Assembly: GCA_028869495.1 (NCBI GenBank)
Contig: JAGWRY010000006.1
Coordinates: 1 to 11,613 of the forward strand
Direction: 5' to 3'
DNA length: 11,613 nt
Source of the DNA: Elusimicrobiota bacterium
GTDB taxonomy: Bacteria; Elusimicrobiota; Elusimicrobia; UBA1565; UBA9628
The position numbers and the translations under genes were made by a program. Positions 5,963 through 11,613 of this stretch are shown piece after piece (position 1 is the stretch's first letter; each line of letters begins with the position of its first letter). The notes below the pieces were generated by a model. It was not told the origin of the DNA and made no database searches. It saw nothing but the letters and a program-made list of their open reading frames with translations.

Positions 5963-7308
5963 GAGGCGAGCGTGATCTTCGTGTTCTGGGGCGTCGCGTT
6001 CCACAGCGTCAGCATCAGGATCGCGCCGATCGCGGAGAACGGGATGATCGAGTACGTCCAGATCCCCCACCCGTACTTGTCGAGGAAGTACCCGAGCAGG
6101 ACGCCGGTCAGCCCCGACGCCAGGTACTGGACGCCGTCCATCAGGCCCGCGGCCGTCCCGGCGGCCTTCGTGCCGCCGAAGTCCATCGACGCGGTGCCCG
6201 AGAGCATCCCGTGCACGCCGAAGATCCACATGCAGGAGAAGCCGATCAGGAACGACGCCGTCAGCGCGCTGTGCGTGCGGCCGAGCCAGATCAGCGAGCC
6301 GATCTGCCCGAGGTAGAAGAGGAAGGCGACCGGCGCGCGGCGGCTCTGGAAGAGCGCGTCCGACATCCAGCCGCAGAGGAGGCCGCCCAGGATGCCGCCG
6401 ACCGTGATCCCGCCGGTCGCCAGCGAGAAGAGCTTCGGGGTCGCGTGCGGCGTCACGCCGTGGACCTCCTTCAGGAACGACACGAACCAGTACATCAAGC
6501 CCTGGCGCACGAAGCCGGTGCAGAACTCGGCCGCGGTGATCGTGACGACGACCGGGTTGCTGTAGAGGTTCTTGACCAGGTACGCGAAGTCGACCGGGGT
6601 GTCCTTCTCGGCGCCGAGCCGGCTGGTCGCGTCGCCGGTGTCGATGTTCTCGTGGCCGGCGTCCTTCGGCGTGTCGGCGGCCAGGAACCACTCGACGACG
6701 AACATCGCGGCGATCGCCATCGACGGGACCAGGAAGACCCAGTACCAGGACATGCTGGCCAGGATCCAGCCGCCGACGGTCATCGCGAGGAAGTAGCCGC
6801 AGGAGATCATGATGCCGAAGACGCCGCCGAAGACGCCGCGCTCGCGGACGTGGAACCAGTGCGAGTTGATCTTGACGATCGACAGGGCGCCGAACGACTG
6901 GAAGTACATGTTGACCGCGTAGAGCAGCGACATTCCGACGAGGACCTTCGACGTCCAGCCGGACATGAAGAGCAGGCCGATGATCCCGTTGAGGGCGGCC
7001 GCGCCGACGGCGGCCAGCAGGATCGCCTTGCGCCCGCCGTAGCGGTCGGCCAGCGGGCCGTTGAAGATGACGGACAGCGCGTAGGTCCAGAAGCCGGCCG
7101 TCCCGATGATGCCGAACTGCTCCTTCGTCATCGCGAAGTGCGACATGATCGTCGTCGAGGCCACGTTCAGGTTGTAGCGGCCCATGTAGAAGGTCGCGTA
7201 CGTGATCCCGAGCGGGAACCAGTTCAGGAAGCGGCGGCGCCGGAAGTCGGAGTTGTGCTTCGGCGCGGAGTAGTCTTCGGCGACGGCGACGGGGGCGGCG
7301 GTGGTCAT
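5959..7308 (-). CDS. Major facilitator transporter of the organophosphate:phosphate antiporter (OPA, GlpT/UhpT-like) family
   Basis: A 449-residue inner-membrane transporter with about 12 hydrophobic segments (roughly 28-50, 65-87, 95-117, 122-145, 158-183, 189-210, 252-279, 293-317, 325-343, 351-374, 382-409, 415-436) and a charged central loop at 211-250. GPLADRYGGRKA (84-95) is the MFS motif A. Two arginines fall where GlpT has its phosphate-binding pair: R44 in YMGRYNLN of segment 1 (GlpT R45) and R268 in TGFVRQG of segment 7 (GlpT R269). It therefore probably exchanges an organophosphate, such as glycerol phosphate or a sugar phosphate, for inorganic phosphate. The ATG at 7308 follows GGAG at 7320-7317 on the minus strand, within the 13-base gap after the PLD-like gene. 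Its stop overlaps the HAD start. The exact substrate cannot be read from sequence. Confidence 0.87.
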   Translation of the reverse strand: MTTAAPVAVAEDYSAPKHNSDFRRRRFLNWFPLGITYATFYMGRYNLNVASTTIMSHFAMTKEQFGIIGTAGFWTYALSVIFNGPLADRYGGRKAILLAAVGAAALNGIIGLLFMSGWTSKVLVGMSLLYAVNMYFQSFGALSIVKINSHWFHVRERGVFGGVFGIMISCGYFLAMTVGGWILASMSWYWVFLVPSMAIAAMFVVEWFLAADTPKDAGHENIDTGDATSRLGAEKDTPVDFAYLVKNLYSNPVVVTITAAEFCTGFVRQGLMYWFVSFLKEVHGVTPHATPKLFSLATGGITVGGILGGLLCGWMSDALFQSRRAPVAFLFYLGQIGSLIWLGRTHSALTASFLIGFSCMWIFGVHGMLSGTASMDFGGTKAAGTAAGLMDGVQYLASGLTGVLLGYFLDKYGWGIWTYSIIPFSAIGAILMLTLWNATPQNTKITLAS

Positions 7309-7321
7309 CGGGTTGGCTCCG

Positions 7322-8518
7322 TCAGTCTTTCTGCTTCGGGTCGGGATAGTCCTTCGTGAGGTCGAGCGGCGCCGCGTACGCCGAGTTCCGCAGGTGCTTG
7401 ATGACCTCGTCGGCGCGCTCGGCGAGCTTCGGATCCTTGACGATCACGTCGAGGTCGCGGGTCCCCTCGAGATAGCCGCCGCGCCAGTTGCTGGTGCTCA
7501 TCCACAGCGTCTTGCCGTCGACGACCATGTACTTCGAGTGCGCGACGCGCGCGTACGGGATCGGCCCCTCTTTCGCCTGCGGGATCGTGATCAGCTCCAC
7601 GCGGACGTTCGGCAGGATCGCGAGGCTCTGCAGGTACTTCTTCTGCGGCGACCAGTCCGAGATGAGCAGGTTGATCTTGACGCCGCGCATCGCGGCCGCG
7701 CGCAGCGCGTCGTCGATGGGCGGGTAGTAGCGCTCGGGCTTCTCGTAGGTGTTGATCGGCAGGTACTCCATGTTCTGGACGTCGATCGTGTCCGTCGCCT
7801 CGCCGATCAGCTTGACGAGCTCGCTCTCCGAGTCGCCGACGCCCGGCGGGTCGTACTGCCACGGGCTCGCGGTCAGGTACGCGCGCGGCGAGCGGTCGGA
7901 CGTCGGCCGCGCGATGTTGTCCGGGGCGGCGGCGGCGCTCGACGCGGTGATCTTCCAGTCGTGGTCGAAGACGGACTGGACCTGCTTGACGACCCCCGCG
8001 TCGGAGATCGCGAGGCCCATCTCGTGGATCTGGTCGAGCGAGCGCCAATCGAGGTTCTGGCTGCCGACGTAGGCGCGGTCGCGGTCGACGGTGAAGAACT
8101 TCGCGTGCACGATGCCGGCGCCGGTCAGCGCGCTCCAGTGCGCGATGTGGAGCTCGAGACGCGGGATCCTCTTGAGGCGCGCGAGGCAGGCGGCCGAGTT
8201 CTTCTCGAGGAGGCTGTCGAGGGTCACGCGGATCCGGACGCCGCGCCGGCCGGCGCGCTCCAGCGACCTCAGCGTCGGTTCCAGCGCGTCTCCGGGCTTC
8301 GGCGTGCAGTAGAAGCTCTCGATGTCGATCTCGCGCCGCGCGCGGTCGAACATCTCCGGCCAGACGTCCTTGGCCTGGCGCAGGTCGGGCTCGTTCAGGG
8401 TCGTCTCGGCCGGGTACGAGTAGACGAGCTCGAAGCCGGGGACCTTGAAGGCGGCGCGGGCGGGAGCCGCGGCGAGCAGGGTCGCGATCAGGGCCGTCGG
8501 GGCGGCGAGACGTTTCAT
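7322..8518 (-). CDS. Secreted phospholipase D-superfamily protein resembling PLD3/PLD4
   Basis: A 398-residue exported protein. Residues 1-22 are a signal peptide (MKRLAAPTALIATLLAAAPA, then RA), with probable cleavage after ARA. There are two HKD motifs: HAKFFTVD (H138, K140, D145, then GSQN) and HSKYMVVD (H327, K329, D334, then STSN). Two copies form one active site and cleave phosphodiesters through a phosphohistidine. Several blocks look closer to animal PLD3/PLD4 than to cardiolipin synthases: IDIESFYCTP near 65-73, GSQNLDWRSLDQIHEMG after the first HKD, YYPPIDDALRAAAMRGVKI before the second, and IPYARVAHSKYMV leading into it. The start at 8518 is fixed by a strong GGAGGT (8530-8525), by the signal peptide, and by the ATGA overlap with lipB. 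The product should act outside the inner membrane. Substrates could be lipid phosphodiesters or nucleic acid. Confidence 0.88.
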   Translation of the reverse strand: MKRLAAPTALIATLLAAAPARAAFKVPGFELVYSYPAETTLNEPDLRQAKDVWPEMFDRARREIDIESFYCTPKPGDALEPTLRSLERAGRRGVRIRVTLDSLLEKNSAACLARLKRIPRLELHIAHWSALTGAGIVHAKFFTVDRDRAYVGSQNLDWRSLDQIHEMGLAISDAGVVKQVQSVFDHDWKITASSAAAAPDNIARPTSDRSPRAYLTASPWQYDPPGVGDSESELVKLIGEATDTIDVQNMEYLPINTYEKPERYYPPIDDALRAAAMRGVKINLLISDWSPQKKYLQSLAILPNVRVELITIPQAKEGPIPYARVAHSKYMVVDGKTLWMSTSNWRGGYLEGTRDLDVIVKDPKLAERADEVIKHLRNSAYAAPLDLTKDYPDPKQKD

Positions 8519-9165
8519 GCGGGGACCTCCGGATTGGACCATATCGGCGTGACGGTCTCGTGACGGCCGAGGTATTCGATCAGCGTCCGGCCGACGGTCT
8601 CGGCCAGCGCGGCCTCGTCGACCGGGGCGCCGAGGAGCTCGCGCAGCGTGATCATCACGTCGGACTCGAGGCGGCACGGGTGGATCAGGCGGAACGCGGC
8701 CAGGTCGTTGTTGACGTTCAGCGCGAAGCCGTGGTACGAGACGCCGCCGCTGACGGCGACGCCGATCGAGGCGAGCTTGCGCCGGCCGACCCAGAGGCCG
8801 GTGAAGCCGGGCGCGGCCGAGGCCTCGACGCCGAGCGGGAGCAGGGCCTGCGCGAGCACGGCCTCGAGCGCGCGCAGGTAGGAGCGCGCGCCCAGGCCCA
8901 GCGCCGCCAGGTCGAGGATCGGATAGCCGACGAGCTGGCCCGGGCCGTGCCAGGTCATGTCCCCCCCGCGCTCGACGGCGTGCACCGGGAAAGGGAGGCC
9001 CGGCGGGACCGGCTGGCGGCTGGACCGTCCGATCGTGTAGACCGGGTGATGCTGGCACAGCAGGATCGTGTCCGGGATCGCGCCTTCCTGCCGCTCGTAG
9101 ACGAGCCGGCGCTGGAGGTCCCAGACCTCGACGTAGTCCCTCAGGCCGAGGTCCCGGATCAGCAT
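8515..9165 (-). CDS. lipB: Octanoyl-[acyl carrier protein]:protein N-octanoyltransferase (lipoate biosynthesis)
   Basis: A 216-residue LipB of normal length. It moves octanoate from acyl carrier protein to a lysine of lipoyl domains, the first step of endogenous lipoate synthesis. LipA, which adds the sulfurs, is not in the window. Signatures are ERGGDMTWHGPGQLVGYP (65-82), GRRKLASIGVAV with the catalytic K130, VSYHGFALNVNNDL (142-155) and the catalytic C164 in HPCRLESD. The residue after C164 is arginine, where LipB usually has glycine (PCG). The ATG at 9165 is separated from the lpdA stop by one base, and its own stop overlaps the PLD-like start. Placement behind E2 and E3 genes fits, because the E2 lipoyl domain is its acceptor. 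Confidence 0.93.
   Translation of the reverse strand: MLIRDLGLRDYVEVWDLQRRLVYERQEGAIPDTILLCQHHPVYTIGRSSRQPVPPGLPFPVHAVERGGDMTWHGPGQLVGYPILDLAALGLGARSYLRALEAVLAQALLPLGVEASAAPGFTGLWVGRRKLASIGVAVSGGVSYHGFALNVNNDLAAFRLIHPCRLESDVMITLRELLGAPVDEAALAETVGRTLIEYLGRHETVTPIWSNPEVPA
8525..8530 (-). promoter_or_regulatory. Ribosome binding site for the PLD-like gene
   Basis: GGAGGT on the minus strand lies 6 bases before the ATG at 8518, within the last codons of lipB. It selects this start over the long upstream open frame, which is only a shadow of lipB. Confidence 0.65.
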
Positions 9166-9166
9166 C

Positions 9167-10594
9167 TCAGGCGGCGACCTTCGGCGGCTCGCGCTTGACC
9201 TGCAGGACGTGGATCGGGTGGCCGAGCGCCGCCTCGCAGGCTTCCATGAAGACCTCGTTGAGGGTCGGGTGCGGGTGGATCGTCTGCGCGACCTGCTCGA
9301 GCGTCGCGCCCAGCGAGACCGCGAGGCACGCCTCGCCGACCAGGTCCGACGCGTTCGGCCCGACGAAGCCGGCGCCGAGGATGCGGAGGTCGGACGCGTC
9401 GGCGACGACCTTCGCGAAGCCCTCGGTGTCGCGCACGGCCTGCGCGCGGCCGGAGGCCGCGAACGGGAAGCGCCCGACCAGCGTCTTGATCCCGGCGGCC
9501 TTCGCCTCGGCCTCGGTCATGCCGACCCAGGAGATCTCCGGGTCCGTGAAGACGGCCCACGGCACGTGGCCGCGCGGCTCGAGCGCCTTGCCGGCGATCG
9601 ACTGCGCGGCGAGGATGCCCTCGCGGCTGGCCTTGTGCGCGAGGTAGGGCTGGCCGACGAGGTCGCCGATCGCGTAGACGTTCGGGACGCTCGACAGCAT
9701 CTCGGTGTCGACGACGACGTGCCCGCGCTTGTCGAGCTCGACGCCGATCTTCTCGAGGCCGAGCCCCTTGCTCCGCGGCGCGCGGCCGACCGCGAGCAGG
9801 ATCTTGTCGCAGGCGACCTTCTTGAGGCCGTCCGGCGTCTCGACCTCGAGCTCGAGGCGCTTGCCCTTCTTCGCCCAGGACTTCGCCTTCGAGCCCAGCA
9901 GGACGTCGACGCCGAGCTTCGACAGGTTGCGCGCGACGGGAGCCACCATGTCCTTCTCGATCACCGGCAGGAGCGCGTCCGTGAACTCGACGACGGTCAC
10001 CTTCGTGCCGAGCTTGGCGAAGATCGTGCCCATCTCGAGGCCGATCACGCCGCCGCCGATGACGGCCATCGCGGCCGGCACCTCGGCGAGGTCGAGCGCC
10101 TCCTTCGAGCTCAGCACGTTCCGGCCGTCCACCGCGAAGCCCGGGATCGACACGGACTCCGAGCCGGTCGCGACGATCGCGTGCTCGAACTCGACGGTCT
10201 CGGTCCCGCCGTCGGCCTTGTCGACGACGGCCTCGTGCGCGGTCGCGAAGCGCGCGGAGCCCTTGAGGAACTGGCTCTTGTTGCCCTTGATCAGCACGCC
10301 GACGTTGTGCACGAAGCCGCCGACCATCTGGTCCTTCCACGCGACGACCTTCGCCCAGTCGATGCGCGGCACCGCGTCCTCGAAGCCGGCCTCCTTGGCC
10401 TTCTTGGCCTTGAGCGCGCGGCCGGCGGCCGCGATCAGCGCCTTCGACGGGATGCAGCCGTAGTTCAGGCACTCGCCGCCGAGCTTGTCGCGGTCGACGA
10501 CCACGGAGGTCTTGCCGAGTTGGCCGAGCTTGATGGCCGCGACGTAGCCGCCGGGCCCTCCGCCGATGATCAGGACGTCGGTTTTGATGGACAT
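9167..10594 (-). CDS. lpdA: Dihydrolipoyl dehydrogenase (E3 of 2-oxoacid dehydrogenase complexes)
   Basis: A 475-residue FAD flavoprotein that reoxidises dihydrolipoamide on E2 and reduces NAD+. Seen in order are the FAD-binding DVLIIGGGPGGYVAA (6-20), the redox-active disulfide GGECLNYGCIPSK (C42 and C47), ATGS, the NAD-binding AVIGGGVIGLEMGTIFAKLG, the second FAD motif VYAIGDL, and the interface motif HPHPTLNE near the end with the catalytic pair H442/E447 contributed to the partner subunit. The length is typical. The ATG at 10594 follows AGAGAGG (10607-10601) by 6 bases, which overlaps the E2 stop. The same frame stays open far upstream, but that is an alternate-frame shadow of the E2 gene and not a fused lipoyl domain. 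It is co-transcribed with E2 and lipB. Confidence 0.96.
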   Translation of the reverse strand: MSIKTDVLIIGGGPGGYVAAIKLGQLGKTSVVVDRDKLGGECLNYGCIPSKALIAAAGRALKAKKAKEAGFEDAVPRIDWAKVVAWKDQMVGGFVHNVGVLIKGNKSQFLKGSARFATAHEAVVDKADGGTETVEFEHAIVATGSESVSIPGFAVDGRNVLSSKEALDLAEVPAAMAVIGGGVIGLEMGTIFAKLGTKVTVVEFTDALLPVIEKDMVAPVARNLSKLGVDVLLGSKAKSWAKKGKRLELEVETPDGLKKVACDKILLAVGRAPRSKGLGLEKIGVELDKRGHVVVDTEMLSSVPNVYAIGDLVGQPYLAHKASREGILAAQSIAGKALEPRGHVPWAVFTDPEISWVGMTEAEAKAAGIKTLVGRFPFAASGRAQAVRDTEGFAKVVADASDLRILGAGFVGPNASDLVGEACLAVSLGATLEQVAQTIHPHPTLNEVFMEACEAALGHPIHVLQVKREPPKVAA

Positions 10595-10605
10595 GGGTCG
10601 CCTCT

Positions 10606-11388
10606 CTAGAGCAGGGTGCGCGGATTCTCGAGACCGAGGATGATCGCGTTGACGAAGCGCGCCGCGTCGGCGCCGTCGACGACGCGGTGGTCGAAGGACA
10701 GGCACAGGTTCATCATGTCGCGGATGAAGATCCCCCCGTCGCGGTAGACCGGGATCTTGCGCAGCTTCATCAGCCCGAGGATCGCGACCTCGGGGTGGTT
10801 GACGATCGGGTTCGCGTAGAGCCCGCCCAGCGGCCCGATGTTCGTGATCGTGAACGTGCCGCCCTTCAGGGCGGCGACGTCGATCTTGCCGGCGCGGACC
10901 TTGCCCGCCATGTCGGCGATCTCGGCGGCCAGGCCCCAGAGGTCCCGGCCGTCGGCGCCCTTGATGTTCGGAACGAGCAGGCCCTGCGGCGCGGCGACCG
11001 CGATGCCGACGTTGTACTCCTTCTTGACGACGATCGCGCCGCCCGCCTCGTCGAGCGAGGAGTTGAACATCGGGAACTCGGCGAGCGCCTTGGTCAGCGC
11101 GCGCACGATGAAGGGCAGGAAGGTCAGCTTGACTCCGCGGCGCGCGGCCTCGGGCTTGAGCGTCTCGCGCAGGGCCAGCAGCGCGGTCATGTCGCACTCG
11201 TCGACGTGGGTCACGTCGGCGACCGCGCGCTTGGACTGCGCCATCTTCTCGCCGATCTTGCGGCGGATGCCGACGAACGGGATGCGCTCCTCGCCCGACG
11301 ACGGCGCGCGCGGCGGCGTGAACACGATCGGCTCCTCGGCCGCCGCGGCGGCCGGGGCGGCCGCGGGCTGCTTCGCCGCGCCCTTGAG
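10606..11388 (-). CDS. Dihydrolipoamide acyltransferase (E2) catalytic domain, 5'-truncated at a composition break
   Basis: The 3' part, about 260 residues, of a 2-oxoacid dehydrogenase E2 that transfers an acyl group from lipoyl-lysine to CoA. An Ala/Pro-rich linker (fragment residues about 4-30, KQPAAAPAAAAAEEP) leads into the catalytic domain from about residue 35 (RIPFVGIRRKIGEKM). It continues through FTITNIGPLGGLYANPIVN and the active-site DHRVVDG (H234, D238) to the C-terminus. No lipoyl domain or complete E1/E3-binding domain is present. The frame stays open to an ATG at 11472, but codons beyond about 11388 lie in DNA of different composition and do not resemble E2, so I end the homologous part there. 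The EYVLKGAAKQ stretch hints that the true gene had a peripheral-subunit-binding-domain ending (EDVL-like) just upstream. Whether the complex acts on pyruvate, 2-oxoglutarate or branched-chain acids cannot be decided. Confidence 0.85.
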   Translation of the reverse strand, partial: LKGAAKQPAAAPAAAAAEEPIVFTPPRAPSSGEERIPFVGIRRKIGEKMAQSKRAVADVTHVDECDMTALLALRETLKPEAARRGVKLTFLPFIVRALTKALAEFPMFNSSLDEAGGAIVVKKEYNVGIAVAAPQGLLVPNIKGADGRDLWGLAAEIADMAGKVRAGKIDVAALKGGTFTITNIGPLGGLYANPIVNHPEVAILGLMKLRKIPVYRDGGIFIRDMMNLCLSFDHRVVDGADAARFVNAIILGLENPRTLL

Positions 11389-11394
11389 AACATA
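11383..11394. other. Abrupt composition and homology break
   Basis: To the left, DNA is about 70% GC with E2 coding on the minus strand. From about 11389 rightwards it is about 50% GC, with A/T-rich runs such as GAGTTTTTACAAC and unbiased codons. The E2 linker reads normally up to the CTCAAG (minus strand) at 11388-11383 and loses family resemblance immediately beyond. No target duplication or insertion-sequence end is visible, so a chimeric join is at least as likely as a real insertion. Confidence 0.6.
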
Positions 11395-11613
11395 CTCCGC
11401 AACGCCATCTGGCACACTCCCCCCTATCACGCAGCAGTTTGTAACGGAGGCAACTACTGCCTCCGCTACCATTGCTCAAGAGGCAAAAACGCTTTATAAC
11501 AAAGCTGCACAGACGCCCGTGCTGGTTCTGGATATTCAGACATTGCTGGATCAGCGGGGGATTAACGTGGATATTCGTGATAAGTTCGGCGAGTTTTTAC
11601 AACAACTCAGTAA
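11390..11613 (+). CDS. Partial foreign-looking open frame, product unknown, both ends missing
   Basis: About 74 codons are open on the plus strand from the break to the end of the window, with no stop and no ATG. The predicted peptide has a normal amino-acid mix (ITQQFVTEATTASATIAQEA, then TPVLVLDIQTLLDQRGINV, then DKFGEFLQQLS) and uses GAT, ATT, CAG, CTG and CGT codons in a pattern reminiscent of enterobacterial genes. This is unlike the GC-ending codons everywhere else in the window. It contains a Gln/Thr/Ala-rich probably helical stretch followed by an alternating hydrophobic segment. I do not recognise the family. Phage or host-derived contaminant DNA is possible, but nothing in the sequence proves it. 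Confidence 0.4.
11445..11465. repeat. Perfect 8-base-pair inverted repeat
   Basis: CGGAGGCA (11445-11452) and TGCCTCCG (11458-11465) flank a 5-base loop, ACTAC, within the low-GC terminal segment. It could fold as a stable hairpin. There is no T-tract on either side, and it lies inside the partial open frame, so a terminator role is unsupported. Confidence 0.45.

Noticed and set aside
5267..6316. Long plus-strand open frames over the HAD, transporter, lpdA and E2 genes (also 6211-7359, 7301-8563, 9209-10609, 10687-11499)
   Set aside because: Antisense frames stay open in about 70% GC DNA; their composition is Arg/Val/Asp/Leu-rich low-complexity with no motifs, while the opposite strand carries recognised families.
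5243..6691. Extended N-terminus for the HAD protein
   Set aside because: The upstream part is an Arg/Pro-rich shadow of the transporter gene; the GTG at 5962 in the GTGA overlap gives a normal-length HAD protein.
7322..9058. Extended N-terminus for the PLD-like protein
   Set aside because: The extension is an alternate-frame shadow of lipB; the signal peptide and GGAGGT fix the start at 8518.
11445..11465. Inverted repeat as an intrinsic terminator
   Set aside because: There is no T-tract on either strand and it falls inside an open frame in DNA of doubtful origin.
10606..11472. Complete E2-like gene starting at the ATG at 11472
   Set aside because: The first 28 codons lie in low-GC DNA past the break and do not resemble E2; the frame is probably open there by chance.
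9167..11479. A 770-codon minus-strand frame that could suggest an E2-E3 fusion or a lipoyl domain fused to dihydrolipoyl dehydrogenase
   Set aside because: The part upstream of the lpdA ATG at 10594 is Arg/Gly-rich nonsense in an alternate frame of E2; the E2 catalytic motifs read cleanly in the other frame.
1..11613. tRNA, rRNA, CRISPR array, insertion-sequence ends, riboswitch
   Set aside because: No regularly spaced repeats, transposase motifs, cloverleaf-like segment or leader region was seen; genes occupy nearly every base up to about 11388.

Overview
The window is GC-rich (roughly 70% by eye), densely packed bacterial DNA holding two convergent operons that meet tail to tail at about 5230-5243. 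Gene ends overlap or lie within a few bases of each other almost everywhere. Strong GC/GC-ending codon preference, an Sec-type signal peptide on one product and a bacterial LipB suggest a high-GC, probably Gram-negative, aerobic or facultative bacterium. I cannot assign a phylum from sequence alone.

Plus strand, 17-5230: a catabolic acyl-CoA operon. In order it encodes an aldehyde dehydrogenase, a classical enoyl-CoA hydratase (PaaF-like), a PaaG-like epoxide isomerase, a PaaA-like diiron protein, and a 3-hydroxyacyl-CoA dehydrogenase (PaaH/FadB-like) overlapped by a small ORF of unknown function. Together these resemble the aerobic phenylacetyl-CoA route: aldehyde to acid, ring epoxidation of the CoA thioester, isomerisation to oxepin-CoA, then beta-oxidation. 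No PaaB, C, D, E, ligase, PaaZ or thiolase is in the window, so the true substrate is an inference.

Minus strand, 11388-5243 (transcribed right to left): the 3' part of a 2-oxoacid dehydrogenase E2 gene, then lpdA (E3) and lipB (octanoyltransferase, which starts the lipoylation E2 needs), followed by three less conventional genes. These are a secreted two-HKD phospholipase-D-family protein that resembles animal PLD3/PLD4, an OPA-family (GlpT-like) organophosphate:phosphate antiporter, and a HAD-family phosphatase-like protein. The last three could form a phosphodiester-scavenging relay: cleave outside, import the organophosphate, dephosphorylate inside. This is the most interesting candidate system here.

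Right end, about 11389-11613: base composition drops abruptly to about 50% GC. The E2 homology stops in its linker and a different reading frame is open on the plus strand to the end. This looks like a foreign junction, either an assembly chimera or an insertion, so the E2 gene is truncated.
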